Source: MWEI01 sp964600235 (GTDB taxonomy: Bacteria > Desulfobacterota > Desulfomonilia > UBA1062). From it: a DNA stretch of 64,000 bases. The position numbers and the translations under genes are program-made. The notes beneath the pieces were generated by a model. It searched no databases. It saw only the letters and a program-made list of their open reading frames with translations, and was not told the DNA's origin. Of this stretch, positions 25,706 to 34,200 are shown piece after piece. Each line of letters starts with the position of its first letter. Position 1 is the stretch's first letter. Where the stretch lies: contig CAZRIV010000005.1 of the NCBI GenBank assembly GCA_964600235.1, forward strand, positions 62,001 to 126,000. Reading direction: 5' to 3'.

Positions 25706-26553
25706 TCTTCGCAGTTCCTGTCTTGATCTCTGTGCACTTCCAGCAGCAGCGAACAGATCCTGATCAATGCATCCTTTGCAGCGGAGTGGATGCCGGCAAG
25801 GACCAGGGGCCTCTTCTCTGCCATGGATTGTTCGAAATGCCCGTCCCTTGAAAGGGTGCCGAAAAAATCGACCGCGAATCCCATGTTATCCTGAATAAAG
25901 TGTGCGAACTTCTGAAAGACCGCCTCGAGGCCGCCGATGGAACCGGCATGGTCGAAGACCACATGAACCCTGCTCGAGGGGGATCGCGCATGGATGACCT
26001 TTATGTATGCATAACACTGGAGCAGGGAGTTCTCATCGGTCTTTGCGATGACAATATAATCCCCCGCTTGTTCCGCCTCGAGCAGAAACCCGAGCGAGGG
26101 GGGAGGGTTCACAAGCATGAATCCTGCGGGAAAGACATCGTCGGCTTTCATATCAGGCCCAGGGGCTGAGGGCTTGTTCCCGGGTCCTTTTACGGCCTTC
26201 TCCCGGATGATGATATCCGGCAGCCCGTAGAGCCTTACCCGGGAGTCGCCCTGTTCCCCATCGCCCCTGGAGAGGATGGTGCCCATGAGGTCTGCCGTGC
26301 GCTCCGAAGGATCTTCGGAAAAATCCTCTATGACCACGCCGTATCTGTGCCGAGCGAGCTCCAGTGCAATGTTTGTGACGATGGCTGACTGGGCCGGTCT
26401 GAAGGCGGGAAAGCAGACACATACGGATCTTTTCGAACCGGCCGGGGAGAGGTTCTCTTCCGGTTCATGGTCTCTCGCGGGTTCCCTGGTGAGGAAATAA
26501 CTGGATACGTCCTGGAGCCCCCTCCCCAGCTTGGGCCTCTCCTTCATGGTCAT
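25702..26553 (-). CDS. Degenerate MinD/ParA-like partner of the ParA-CBM48 protein
   Basis: A 283-residue protein with the outline of a MinD/ParA P-loop fold but a missing Walker A: at the expected position it reads CFPAFRPAQSAIVTNIALELARHRYGVVIEDF, so the GKGGxGKT loop is absent while the following helix and strand are recognisable. Further segments (DYIVIAKTDENSLLQCYAYIKVI; VHVVFDHAGS; FGTLSRDGHFEQSMAEKRPLVL) match the order of later ParA/MinD strands. It probably does not hydrolyse ATP and may pair with the adjacent active ParA. It overlaps both neighbours by ATGA junctions. Family assignment is my inference. Confidence 0.65.
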   Translation of the reverse strand: MTMKERPKLGRGLQDVSSYFLTREPARDHEPEENLSPAGSKRSVCVCFPAFRPAQSAIVTNIALELARHRYGVVIEDFSEDPSERTADLMGTILSRGDGEQGDSRVRLYGLPDIIIREKAVKGPGNKPSAPGPDMKADDVFPAGFMLVNPPPSLGFLLEAEQAGDYIVIAKTDENSLLQCYAYIKVIHARSPSSRVHVVFDHAGSIGGLEAVFQKFAHFIQDNMGFAVDFFGTLSRDGHFEQSMAEKRPLVLAGIHSAAKDALIRICSLLLEVHRDQDRNCEE

Positions 26554-27626
26554 TTAATCTCTATCTTCGAATTTTCACCGAATTCGTTCATGGACTTGTT
26601 CGGGTTATCGGGGTCGCTCACCCACTGGCCATCGACATGGAACTTATATTCATACTCGCCCCTGCCCAGGGGGACCACCTTCTGCCACATGCCCGTGCCC
26701 TCCACGTTCACCATGGGAAGCTGCCCCACCTTCCAGTCGTTGAAGTCGGCCACCACACACACCTGGGAAGCCCTGGGGGAATAGTAGGTAAACAGGACCC
26801 CGTCTTTTGTTATCACCGGCTTGAGCAGCTTCGACTCCTCCCGGGGGGTCGCCTTCCTGAGCTTCTTGACGGCCACGACCTCCCTGGCGAGATCCAGATA
26901 ATCCCTCGATCCCTGCGAGCCCGGGTCATACTGGATGACGGTCTGACCGTACCCTGCAGCCTCCTTGAGCTTCACATTGAGATTGATGACCGTCTTGAAC
27001 ACATGCCCGTGCATATGCCTCCTGAGCTCTTCCAGGGACTCAAAGGCGATCCTTGTCCTGCGGTCATACATGGTTGCAAGGGCATAGGCGGCGATCCTGG
27101 AGGCCCTCTTCAGATTGATGATCTCTATGGTTTCCAGCAGTTTCGCCAGGCCGTGCAGCGCGAACAGACCGCTCTCCATGGGAATGACGGCCTCGTGGCA
27201 TGCATGCAGGGCATTGAAGGTGAGTATCCCTATGTTCGGGGGGCAGTCGATCAATATGAAATCATACCTGTCGGAAAAGGTATCAAGGATCTTCGAGAGA
27301 TGGTACTCCCGGTTATCCTTCTGGAGCAGCATGGGCTCGGCGGCACTGAGCATGACATCCGAAGGTATCAGGTCCAGGTTGTGAGACAGGTTCAAGATGA
27401 CATCACCCGCAACAACTTGACTTTCCTCATTCTTTAAGAGAAGGTCATAGATGCTTTTCGAATATTCTCCCGGGTTGATGCCGAACCCCAGTGTGGCATG
27501 GGCCTGGGGATCAAGATCCACTACGAGCACCCTTTTCTTGAGATATGCCAGGCATGCGGCAAGATTTATGGCAGTGGTCGTCTTGCCGCACCCACCCTTC
27601 TGATTGATCATTGCGATAATTCTCAT
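26550..27626 (-). CDS. ParA-family ATPase fused to a CBM48/AMPK-type glycogen-binding domain
   Basis: A 358-residue fusion. Residues 1 to about 250 are a canonical ParA: deviant Walker A KGGCGKTT (residues 10-17), VLVVDLDPQAHATLG, FILIDCPPNIG. Residues 273-358 form an AMPK-beta/isoamylase-N type carbohydrate module (CBM48): VCVVADFNDWKVG, then GEYEYKFHVDGQWVSDPDNPN. Trp298, Lys328 and Trp335 match the glycogen-contacting Trp/Lys/Trp of AMPK beta. AGGGAGGG precedes ATG 27626. ParA ATPases position DNA or protein cargos over the nucleoid; here the cargo side would be a glucan. It leads a coupled three-gene operon. Domain calls are firm; the glycogen role is inference. Confidence 0.9.
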   Translation of the reverse strand: MRIIAMINQKGGCGKTTTAINLAACLAYLKKRVLVVDLDPQAHATLGFGINPGEYSKSIYDLLLKNEESQVVAGDVILNLSHNLDLIPSDVMLSAAEPMLLQKDNREYHLSKILDTFSDRYDFILIDCPPNIGILTFNALHACHEAVIPMESGLFALHGLAKLLETIEIINLKRASRIAAYALATMYDRRTRIAFESLEELRRHMHGHVFKTVINLNVKLKEAAGYGQTVIQYDPGSQGSRDYLDLAREVVAVKKLRKATPREESKLLKPVITKDGVLFTYYSPRASQVCVVADFNDWKVGQLPMVNVEGTGMWQKVVPLGRGEYEYKFHVDGQWVSDPDNPNKSMNEFGENSKIEIK

Positions 27627-27803
27627 CCAAATCCCTCCCTTGTGAATGTTTAACACCCATCATGCCTGTTACCGGGTACAAGATTACATGTCAGAACACC
27701 GCAAGCATATACGGCATTTCATGGAGTTTCCCTCAAGCGCACCGGTTTTCACACCAGACCCGCAAAAAACGGACCGGAAAAACACATGTATATTATGGAT
27801 GTG

Positions 27804-27832
27804 GACATATCATTGCATACTGCCCATGTCAA
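27804..27832 (-). promoter_or_regulatory. Candidate promoter of the ParA-CBM48 operon
   Basis: On the minus strand, consensus TTGACA (27832-27827) is followed after 17 bases by TATGTC (27809-27804), a weak -10. This would give an untranslated leader of about 170 bases before ATG 27626. The rest of the 294-base gap to the PSRP gene shows nothing else clear. Confidence 0.35.
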
Positions 27833-27920
27833 TAGAATGATTGGGATTTTTTTATACATTTCTCATTGAATATCCTGGGCGGGAATATGCATATGGCAGT
27901 GTTATTGGTGATCCGGGGTA

Positions 27921-28760
27921 TCAAAAGAATCTGCGCCTGATGATCTTCAAGACCTCGTCGGCGCTTGTCTCTAAAGGTTTGTCCGTGACATCTATCACGG
28001 CATAGCCTTTCTTCCTGAAAAAATCCCTGGCCTGCTCGAGCTCCGTAAAGATCATCCGAAGATCCGAGTAGTCGCCCGGTCCTTTGAGTCCTAGCTTCTC
28101 TTTGCGTTCCTTACGGTAGGAGGCAAGCCTTTCGGCATCCATCATAAGGCCTATGATCCGCCCGGCGTCCACCCCCTTGAACACCCCCGGGCCCGTCTGC
28201 CCCGGCACGAAGGGCACATTTGCGGTCTTGTATCCATTCATGGCAAGATACATGGCAAGGGGCGTTTTCCCCACGCGCGACACACCCACCAGCACGATAT
28301 CCGAACCCGAGATATCCTGCATACCCTGGCCGTCGTCATGGCCCATGGAAAACTCTATGGCCTCGACCCGATCGAAATACTCCCTGTTAAGGCTTCGGTA
28401 AAGGCCGGGACGGCAGACCGGGGTACTTTCAAGTACGTATGAAATACGCTCAATAAGTGGCCCCATGAGGTCGATGACCGCCACCCCATATGTTTTGCCT
28501 AGTGAGTTCAACGTGTTTCTCAAGCGGGTATCCACCAGGGTGTGCACGATTGTTCCACCGCTTTTTGCTGCAACCTCCAACACCTCATGGAGCTCCTCGT
28601 CACCTTTGACATGTACCTTCGTTGATACAGGGACATGAAAGCCGGGGAACTGGGCAAGCACGGTGTTCACCAGCTGCATGCCGCTCGATCCCATCCCGCC
28701 TGAGACAATGAATACCGGTGCCGGGTGAGGGTCTGAGCTTCCTTTTCCAGCCTTACCCAT
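27921..28760 (-). CDS. PSRP-type kinase/pyrophosphorylase (DUF299)
   Basis: A 279-residue member of the pyruvate,phosphate dikinase/PEP synthase regulatory protein family. The core signature DIVLVGVSRVGKTPLAMYLAMNGYKTANVP is intact. Such proteins phosphorylate a threonine beside the catalytic histidine of PPDK or PEP synthase using ADP, and reverse it by phosphorolysis. No PPDK or PEP synthase lies next to it; the only dikinase in the window is the RPH-like protein at 11895-14063, whose site differs. The ATG at 28760 with GAGGG upstream is preferred to the TTG five codons earlier. A hairpin repeat of the 73-nt family lies 80 bases upstream. Confidence 0.88.
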   Translation of the reverse strand: MGKAGKGSSDPHPAPVFIVSGGMGSSGMQLVNTVLAQFPGFHVPVSTKVHVKGDEELHEVLEVAAKSGGTIVHTLVDTRLRNTLNSLGKTYGVAVIDLMGPLIERISYVLESTPVCRPGLYRSLNREYFDRVEAIEFSMGHDDGQGMQDISGSDIVLVGVSRVGKTPLAMYLAMNGYKTANVPFVPGQTGPGVFKGVDAGRIIGLMMDAERLASYRKERKEKLGLKGPGDYSDLRMIFTELEQARDFFRKKGYAVIDVTDKPLETSADEVLKIIRRRFF

Positions 28761-28841
28761 GGTTACCCTCGTCAAAGAATTATATTATGGAGACCGCTGC
28801 ACATCTTCATTACAAAAGTTGAACAGCACCAAAAAAATTAG

Positions 28842-28915
28842 CCTGAACGAAAGATGGTTCCGGCCAGGGACTTTTCAATGTGCTTGCCCCTGGCCGGAAC
28901 CATCTTTCGTTCAGG
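28842..28915 (-). repeat. Long-hairpin repeat H1
   Basis: Perfect 28-base arms (28842-28869 and 28888-28915) enclose an 18-base loop; total 74 nt. Read on the minus strand it is preceded by GAGAAAAACCTTA and followed by a T-run, the same frame as hairpins H2, H3 and H4, although the stem sequence differs. It lies 116 bases downstream of the rubrerythrin stop and could terminate that transcript. Confidence 0.85.
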
Positions 28916-29031
28916 TAAGGTTTTTCTCATCCGGCTTAATCGCCCTTCGGAAGTCAAGCAAGGTTTTTTATGGATCCGTGGCCGTGCACGGCTCTTCAAA
29001 CATGTCATTGGACATGCTCCCCCTTGAAACC

Positions 29032-29556
29032 CTAGCCCCCGTCGAGGCCATGACGCTCTTTTTTTGCAAACCACGACGATGGATCCTGCAGATATTCCTG
29101 GGCATCCTTGAGCGAGAGGTAGTGCTCATGCTCGATGCTTGCGAGCAGTTCGAAAAAGGCCTTCTCCTTTTTGTCAGTTACACTCCTGCTGAGATCCAGG
29201 TATGTTTCATATCCCTTTGATTCGAAGGCCGCCGCTATACCTATGGCTTCCAGGTCATCGGAATCAGACTCGGGGGAACCTTCCAGCTGCGTGATCAGCC
29301 CTGTCAGGACGGATTGAATATTCGTGGTCTTGACGGACAGTGGTATCGTATCGGGCCATTTGTCTTTCTTCAGCCACCGTTCATAAAGGTCTTTCAGCCT
29401 GAGGTAATGCTCCATTTCATCATCTGCAATATTCTGGAACATGGCCTTTCCCACGGGATTATGTGTGCGTGCCGCATGCTTGAGATAGAACTCCCTCTCA
29501 TTCAATTCATTTTGGAGAGCCACCTCCAGTGATTTCACACGCTGTTTCTCGTCCAT
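29032..29556 (-). CDS. Rubrerythrin/ferritin-like di-iron protein
   Basis: A 174-residue four-helix ferritin-like protein. The two expected metal-binding pairs are visible: ELNEREFYLKHA with NIADDEMEHYLRLKDL in the first half, and FESKGYETYLDLS with ASIEHEHYLSLKDA in the second. It lacks the C-terminal rubredoxin domain of classic rubrerythrin, so it is a rubrerythrin-core or erythrin-type protein, likely a peroxide-scavenging cytosolic enzyme in an anaerobe. Start 29556 has AAAGGAAGG upstream; the frame beginning at 29580 was rejected. The gene is bracketed by two inverted hairpin repeats. Confidence 0.87.
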   Translation of the reverse strand: MDEKQRVKSLEVALQNELNEREFYLKHAARTHNPVGKAMFQNIADDEMEHYLRLKDLYERWLKKDKWPDTIPLSVKTTNIQSVLTGLITQLEGSPESDSDDLEAIGIAAAFESKGYETYLDLSRSVTDKKEKAFFELLASIEHEHYLSLKDAQEYLQDPSSWFAKKERHGLDGG

Positions 29557-29800
29557 ATAACCTTCCTTTCTATTCCGCATGCACCAGTGAGCGGAAAATT
29601 ATTCCGTCTGCCGACGGGGATAGCTTGAACATTATGACATGGTTAATAATAGGCTGCAGCTCCGCAGAGTCAATGAATTCCATCTGAAAGAATCGATATG
29701 CCCACGCGCCTGAGATGCCCGTGCAAGACGGGAACGTCGGCTTTAACGGAAATGTTTTTATACCCCTGAATCCGGGATTAAGTCAGGCGAGAAAACCTTA

Positions 29801-29873
29801 CCCGAACAGATGATATATCCATCCAGGGAAAAGCAGATTGCTTTTCCCTGGATGGATATATCATCTGTTCGGG
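29801..29873 (+). repeat. Long-hairpin repeat H2
   Basis: Perfect 35-base arms (29801-29835 and 29839-29873) with a 3-base loop GAT; total 73 nt. Preceded by GAGAAAACCTTA and followed by CCAAATTTTTTT. It is oriented opposite to H1 and shares with it the downstream box GTGCTGTTCAAC. Confidence 0.9.
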
Positions 29874-29999
29874 CCAAATTTTTTTGTGCTGTTCAACGTT
29901 TGCTATGGTGCTGTGCAAAAGTCTGGATGCTGCCTTAAAACCGCTGTTCGAACCGGCATGTGAACGGGATTCTCTTGTTTCGGGGTTGAAAATATAGAA

Positions 30000-30031
30000 G
30001 GGAAGATCGGGCTTTTCAGCCCGGTCTTCCC
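30000..30031 (-). terminator. Terminator-like hairpin downstream of ompA
   Basis: GGGAAGAtCGGGCT-TTTC-AGCCCGgTCTTCCC is a 14-bp stem with one mismatch, 29 bases past the OmpA-family stop. On the minus strand it is followed by TTCTATATTTT, a moderate T-rich stretch. Confidence 0.65.
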
Positions 30032-30060
30032 TTGCTGTTCTCTATGATAAAGCGCCCTGG

Positions 30061-31113
30061 CTACTGGATAGGCTTGAACTCCACCCTTCTGTTCCTAGCC
30101 CTGTTATCTTCATTGTCATTCGGGGCGACAGGATTGGTCAGGCCGTAGCCCTTTGTCTCGAGACTGCTGGCGGCAACCCCCTTGCCCACGAGATATGTCT
30201 TAACTGCAGCGGCTCTCCTGTCGGAAAGCTTCATGTTGTATTCCGCCTTGCCCAGGTTGCAGGTATGGCCCTGGACTTCCATCTTCACGTTCGGGTTGGC
30301 CTTCAGGTAGTCCACAACCTCATCGAGTATCGGGTAAGACTCGGCCTTTATATCCGCCTTGTTCTTGTCGAACTGGATGTTCCTGAAGATAATGGAGCCC
30401 TGCTCCTGTACCACGGGTGCCGGCGGTGGCGTCGGTGCTACCGGTGCCACGACGACCGGTGCAGGCTCTGGCTCTGGCTCGGGCTCGGCAACTTCTTCCC
30501 TTACCTCTTCCTTGCCGCCGATCTCGTAGGTCAGGCCGGCGGTGTAGAGGAGGTTGTTGAAGCTGTCATCGGCTCCGCCATCAAAATTGATGACGTGCCG
30601 CACATCGCCTCTGAGGGCAAGATTCCTGGTCACGAATATCTTCAATCCTCCGCCGTAGTTGAGCAGGAAGTCAGTATCACAATCAACGCCTGACTGGTCT
30701 GAATCCCATGTTATGGCGCCGGGACCGGCCGCAAGGTAGGGGACGATGAAGTCGCCCGGGATCAGGCCTGTGAGGTGATAGAGCAGGTCAAGCTTGTAGA
30801 TCATTGCCTTTCCATCATCATCGCCCCAGTCAAACGAATTTCCTCTGTTATAAGAGACGGCCCCGTCGTAATCCGTTTTGGCATAGTGGAAGGTGAATTC
30901 GGCCCCGAGCTTCTCGGAAAAGTTGTATCCAAGCCCGATCCCGAACGCCGGCCCGTTGTCGAAGGGCAAATCGCCATCCACATTGAATCCTCCGACAAAG
31001 GGGGTTATGTTGAACGACCCGGCCCTGTTCTCTGCAAGAGCCCCGGTAGCGCAGAGACAGATGATCAGAAACGCCACGACTGCTGAAATCTTGTACATAC
31101 AACGGTTCTTCAT
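30061..31113 (-). CDS. OmpA-family outer-membrane beta-barrel protein
   Basis: A 350-residue outer-membrane protein. Signal peptide MKNRCMYKISAVVAFLIICLCATGALA; then an 8-strand-barrel-like domain of alternating residues (residues 25-200, FNITPFVGGFNVDGD, GLGYNFSEKLGAEFTF); a Pro/Glu/Ala-rich linker (PEPEPEPAP); and an OmpA C-terminal peptidoglycan-binding domain (NPNVKMEVQGHTCNLGKAEYNMKLSDRRAAAV, ending NRARNRRVEF). The Shine-Dalgarno AAGGAGGAGG fixes the start at 31113. A terminator-like hairpin follows. It likely anchors the outer membrane to the wall. Confidence 0.93.
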   Translation of the reverse strand: MKNRCMYKISAVVAFLIICLCATGALAENRAGSFNITPFVGGFNVDGDLPFDNGPAFGIGLGYNFSEKLGAEFTFHYAKTDYDGAVSYNRGNSFDWGDDDGKAMIYKLDLLYHLTGLIPGDFIVPYLAAGPGAITWDSDQSGVDCDTDFLLNYGGGLKIFVTRNLALRGDVRHVINFDGGADDSFNNLLYTAGLTYEIGGKEEVREEVAEPEPEPEPAPVVVAPVAPTPPPAPVVQEQGSIIFRNIQFDKNKADIKAESYPILDEVVDYLKANPNVKMEVQGHTCNLGKAEYNMKLSDRRAAAVKTYLVGKGVAASSLETKGYGLTNPVAPNDNEDNRARNRRVEFKPIQ

Positions 31114-31244
31114 AGGTACCTCCTCCTTGTTCTTCATTTACGGTATCCTCAGCGAGGGAATTATTTACTTAACATCATTTGATAATTGCTTTCCCCCCCG
31201 ATGTCAATGGTTTCTATGAATATTTTTTGGCTCTTTTTACGGGA

Positions 31245-34200
31245 TTACTGCCGGGTGGGGCCCGCCTGACTGATCAGCCTCTTATAATAGAGCTGTTTAT
31301 CGAGGTACATGAGATCGTCTGCTTTTTTCATGACAGCATCGGGGTCCGATTCGTCAGAGCTTGCGAGACCTATGCTGATATGGATCCGGATATTGATGTG
31401 AGCGCCTCTGGATGGCGTGAGAAGAACCCTCAGCCCCTTCTCCCCCTCCCTGATCCGGGATCGGAGCATCTCCGCCTGAGTACGGACTGTAGAGGGCATA
31501 AGAACCGCAAATTCGTCGCCCCCGATACGGGAGACGATGTCCGTCTCGCGGCATGCAGCCTTCAGCATGCCGGAAACCTTGACAATAACCTCATCCCCGA
31601 CCCCGTGGCCATAGGTGTCGTTGATCTGCTTCAATCCGTTCACGTCAATGATCATGAGCGAAAAGGTCATATCCCTGAAACGCCTCGCGTGCCTTATGGC
31701 CTTGTCCAGTTCACGGTCCAGGAAGGATCTGTTATATACGCCCGTAAGGCCGTCCGTGCTCGCCATCCTCTCCAGATGTTTGAGCAGCAGCCTGTTCTGT
31801 ACAACGGCCGAGATCTGGGCAATGAACAGCCTCATGGTCTCTCCTGATTGTCCTTCCATGTCCTGTTCCTTCATGACCACATACCCAGCAGCCTTGTCCG
31901 TGCCTCCCTGGAGGGGGACTATCTTCCAGGGCGTCATGCCTGCATGATCCGAGGTGGCCACAGGGCGTTTTGAGGAAGGGTTCAGAAGGGCATCCGAACC
32001 GGGCTCCGCAAAGGCACGCCTCTGCTCCAGGATGACCTTCTGCTCCGCGTCATCCACCCCGGTAAAGGCGCTGGCCTCGAGGATGTTGCGCTTGGTGTCC
32101 TCGAGGATTATTCCTCCACAGAAATCAGGAAAGAGTATCCTCAGTTGTGAGAGGGTGAACCCGAACAGCTCTTCAAGCCCTTCGATGGTACGCATCCGCG
32201 AGGCTGTCTCCAGCAGTACGGCCATGATCCGGTTCTGCCGTTCAATGACCGCATTGCGCTCAATAATCTGCTTCTCCTTGACCATGGCCTCCACGAGCGC
32301 ATGATGGAGATCGCTCGTCCGCTTATCAACCTGATCCTCGAGCGACTCCAGGAGCAGTGCGTTTTCCATGGTAGGGCCGAGTACCAGGGCCACGGACTGG
32401 ATGATATCGATCTCGGAAGCCCTGTACCCCGATCCATCGTTTTTAGCCCCCAGAATGAGCAGGGCACGACTCCCGTCCCCAATGCTTATGGGAAGCATGA
32501 TCTCTGCATAACCGAAGATATCGTCTTCGCGCTGAGCCTGGCTCAACCCCGAGAAGAGCTTGGCCAGTGAATCGCCTGTCGTCATCCCGTTGATCCTGCC
32601 GGCGATATCGACAAGGGCATGTCCCGGATCGATATGCAGCCTCTGCTCCCCCCTCGGAACCTCGTCGGCCTTCCTGAAGAGACCCTCGGTGATATGGGAG
32701 TTCCACGCATTCCATCCATGGAAGGCTTCATCGCCCCGGCGTCTCACCATCAAGGTGAAGAATGAACATGAGAAGACCCTGAAGAACCATTGTTTCAACG
32801 AATCGTTAATGTCGCTTAAGTGATGGGCGTGAGACAGGTCTTTGGTGAAGCGCATATATTCCTCATTCAGTTCATCCCTCTCGTTTGGGATGAAGAGGTT
32901 GATGAGCGCGTTCCATGACCTGCGAACAGGACGGATAAAGGCAATCACTCCAAACACCCCTGCAAGCAGGGCAACGGCGTAATCCTTTATATCCAGAATC
33001 TTGCCGGGCAACATCCCGATCACGAGCAGCATGAGGAGCATGCCGCCCCCGAATAATACAGACCTTACAAACTGGAGCGCATTCCTCATGTTGAACTTGA
33101 AGAGACCGTAGGCCAGATAGATGAGACCCACAAAGGCAAAGGTGCCCAGCGGATAGATCTCATATCCGTTGATCGCCGGGATATTCGACATGCTGAAGGC
33201 CGCCATGATTATGAAGGCCGTAAGGACCCGTCTCACCTTGGTTTTCTGGGTGGACTGCGTTGTTCTGAATTCCCGGTAGAGAAGGTAGATCCCGTAGCAA
33301 AGGCCGGCAAGCCACAATGCACTCATGATATCAAAGAGGATCGCCTTGTGCGCGAACAATCCCCAGTAGTAGGTATACATTCCCTGATAGTAAAAGCGTG
33401 TCTGGGAAAGGGGGGCCATGACGATGCCTACAAGGTAGCCCGCATACACCACCCACCATCTCGTTTTCATTCCCGTCACGAGATAGATGAGGTGAAGGTT
33501 GACGCCGAGCATGATGAGGCTCAGGAAGAAATGATCGAGCCTGGATACCTTCAGCGCAAGGTGCATGTCAGGGACAACGGCGACGAGCGTAATATCGAGG
33601 TTCAACATCGCGTAGCAGAAATTGATGAGGCTGAAGAGTATGGCCTCGGGTCTGTTCTGCTCAAGCCCCAGGACGAATAAGGAAAGGAATGCGGCACAGA
33701 TGAACGACAGGAGCGGGGGGACACCGTACGGGATAATCCTCGCCAGGATGTAGTCTGCCCCGTATTCTCTCCACAACCACAGGAATACGGGGCTGATGGC
33801 GATATATGCAACAATGAGGATGGCCTTCAGACTGGAGGCCACCATCTTTCGCTTGGAAGAACCGCTCATGTTGAAGAGATCTTTGTAAGTCAACCCGTAG
33901 AGGATGATACCGAGCGGGATCACCAGAAGGGTATTGAGGTGAGTAGATCCTATGCCCAGGGTGGTTGTGAGATTGAAGGACAGGAGGAACACCCCCAGGG
34001 CTGCGCCGATAAAGATGATCCTCAGACCTTCCTTCCTGTGCGAATCGGCTTCCGTTTTCCAGGAGTTCCACAAGATGGCGGCGCAGTGAGAAAATGTCAG
34101 AAAAAGTACACCCATGTAAATGTCCTGCCAGTTCTCACGGACAAAACCTCCCCCCCATCTGTTCACCGAACCCGGGAATAAGGCAAAGGCGGCCGTAATG

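Larger units (their letters stand above)
28808..29907. other. 1.1-kb segment with inverted ends enclosing the rubrerythrin gene
   Basis: The outer boxes GTTGAACAGCAC (28818-28829) and GTGCTGTTCAAC (29886-29897) are exact inverted copies, and similarity continues outward to CAT/ATG at 28808 and 29907. Immediately inside each box stands a 73-74-nt hairpin with its A-rich side facing the gene. The only gene inside is the rubrerythrin. This may be a composite or mobile cassette, or simply two hairpin repeats that inserted in opposite orientation. Confidence 0.5.
29557..30060. other. 504-base intergenic stretch between rubrerythrin and OmpA genes
   Basis: It holds hairpin repeat H2 (29801-29873), its flanking box ending near 29907, and the terminator-like hairpin at 30000-30031. 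The part 29557-29790 should contain the rubrerythrin promoter, but I see no convincing -35/-10 pair. No open frame with a start signal was found. Confidence 0.6.

Noticed and set aside
29940..29975. tRNA T-arm-like GTTCGAACC near 29945
   Set aside because: No acceptor stem, anticodon arm or other tRNA features around it; the same applies to other GTTCGAA words in the window.
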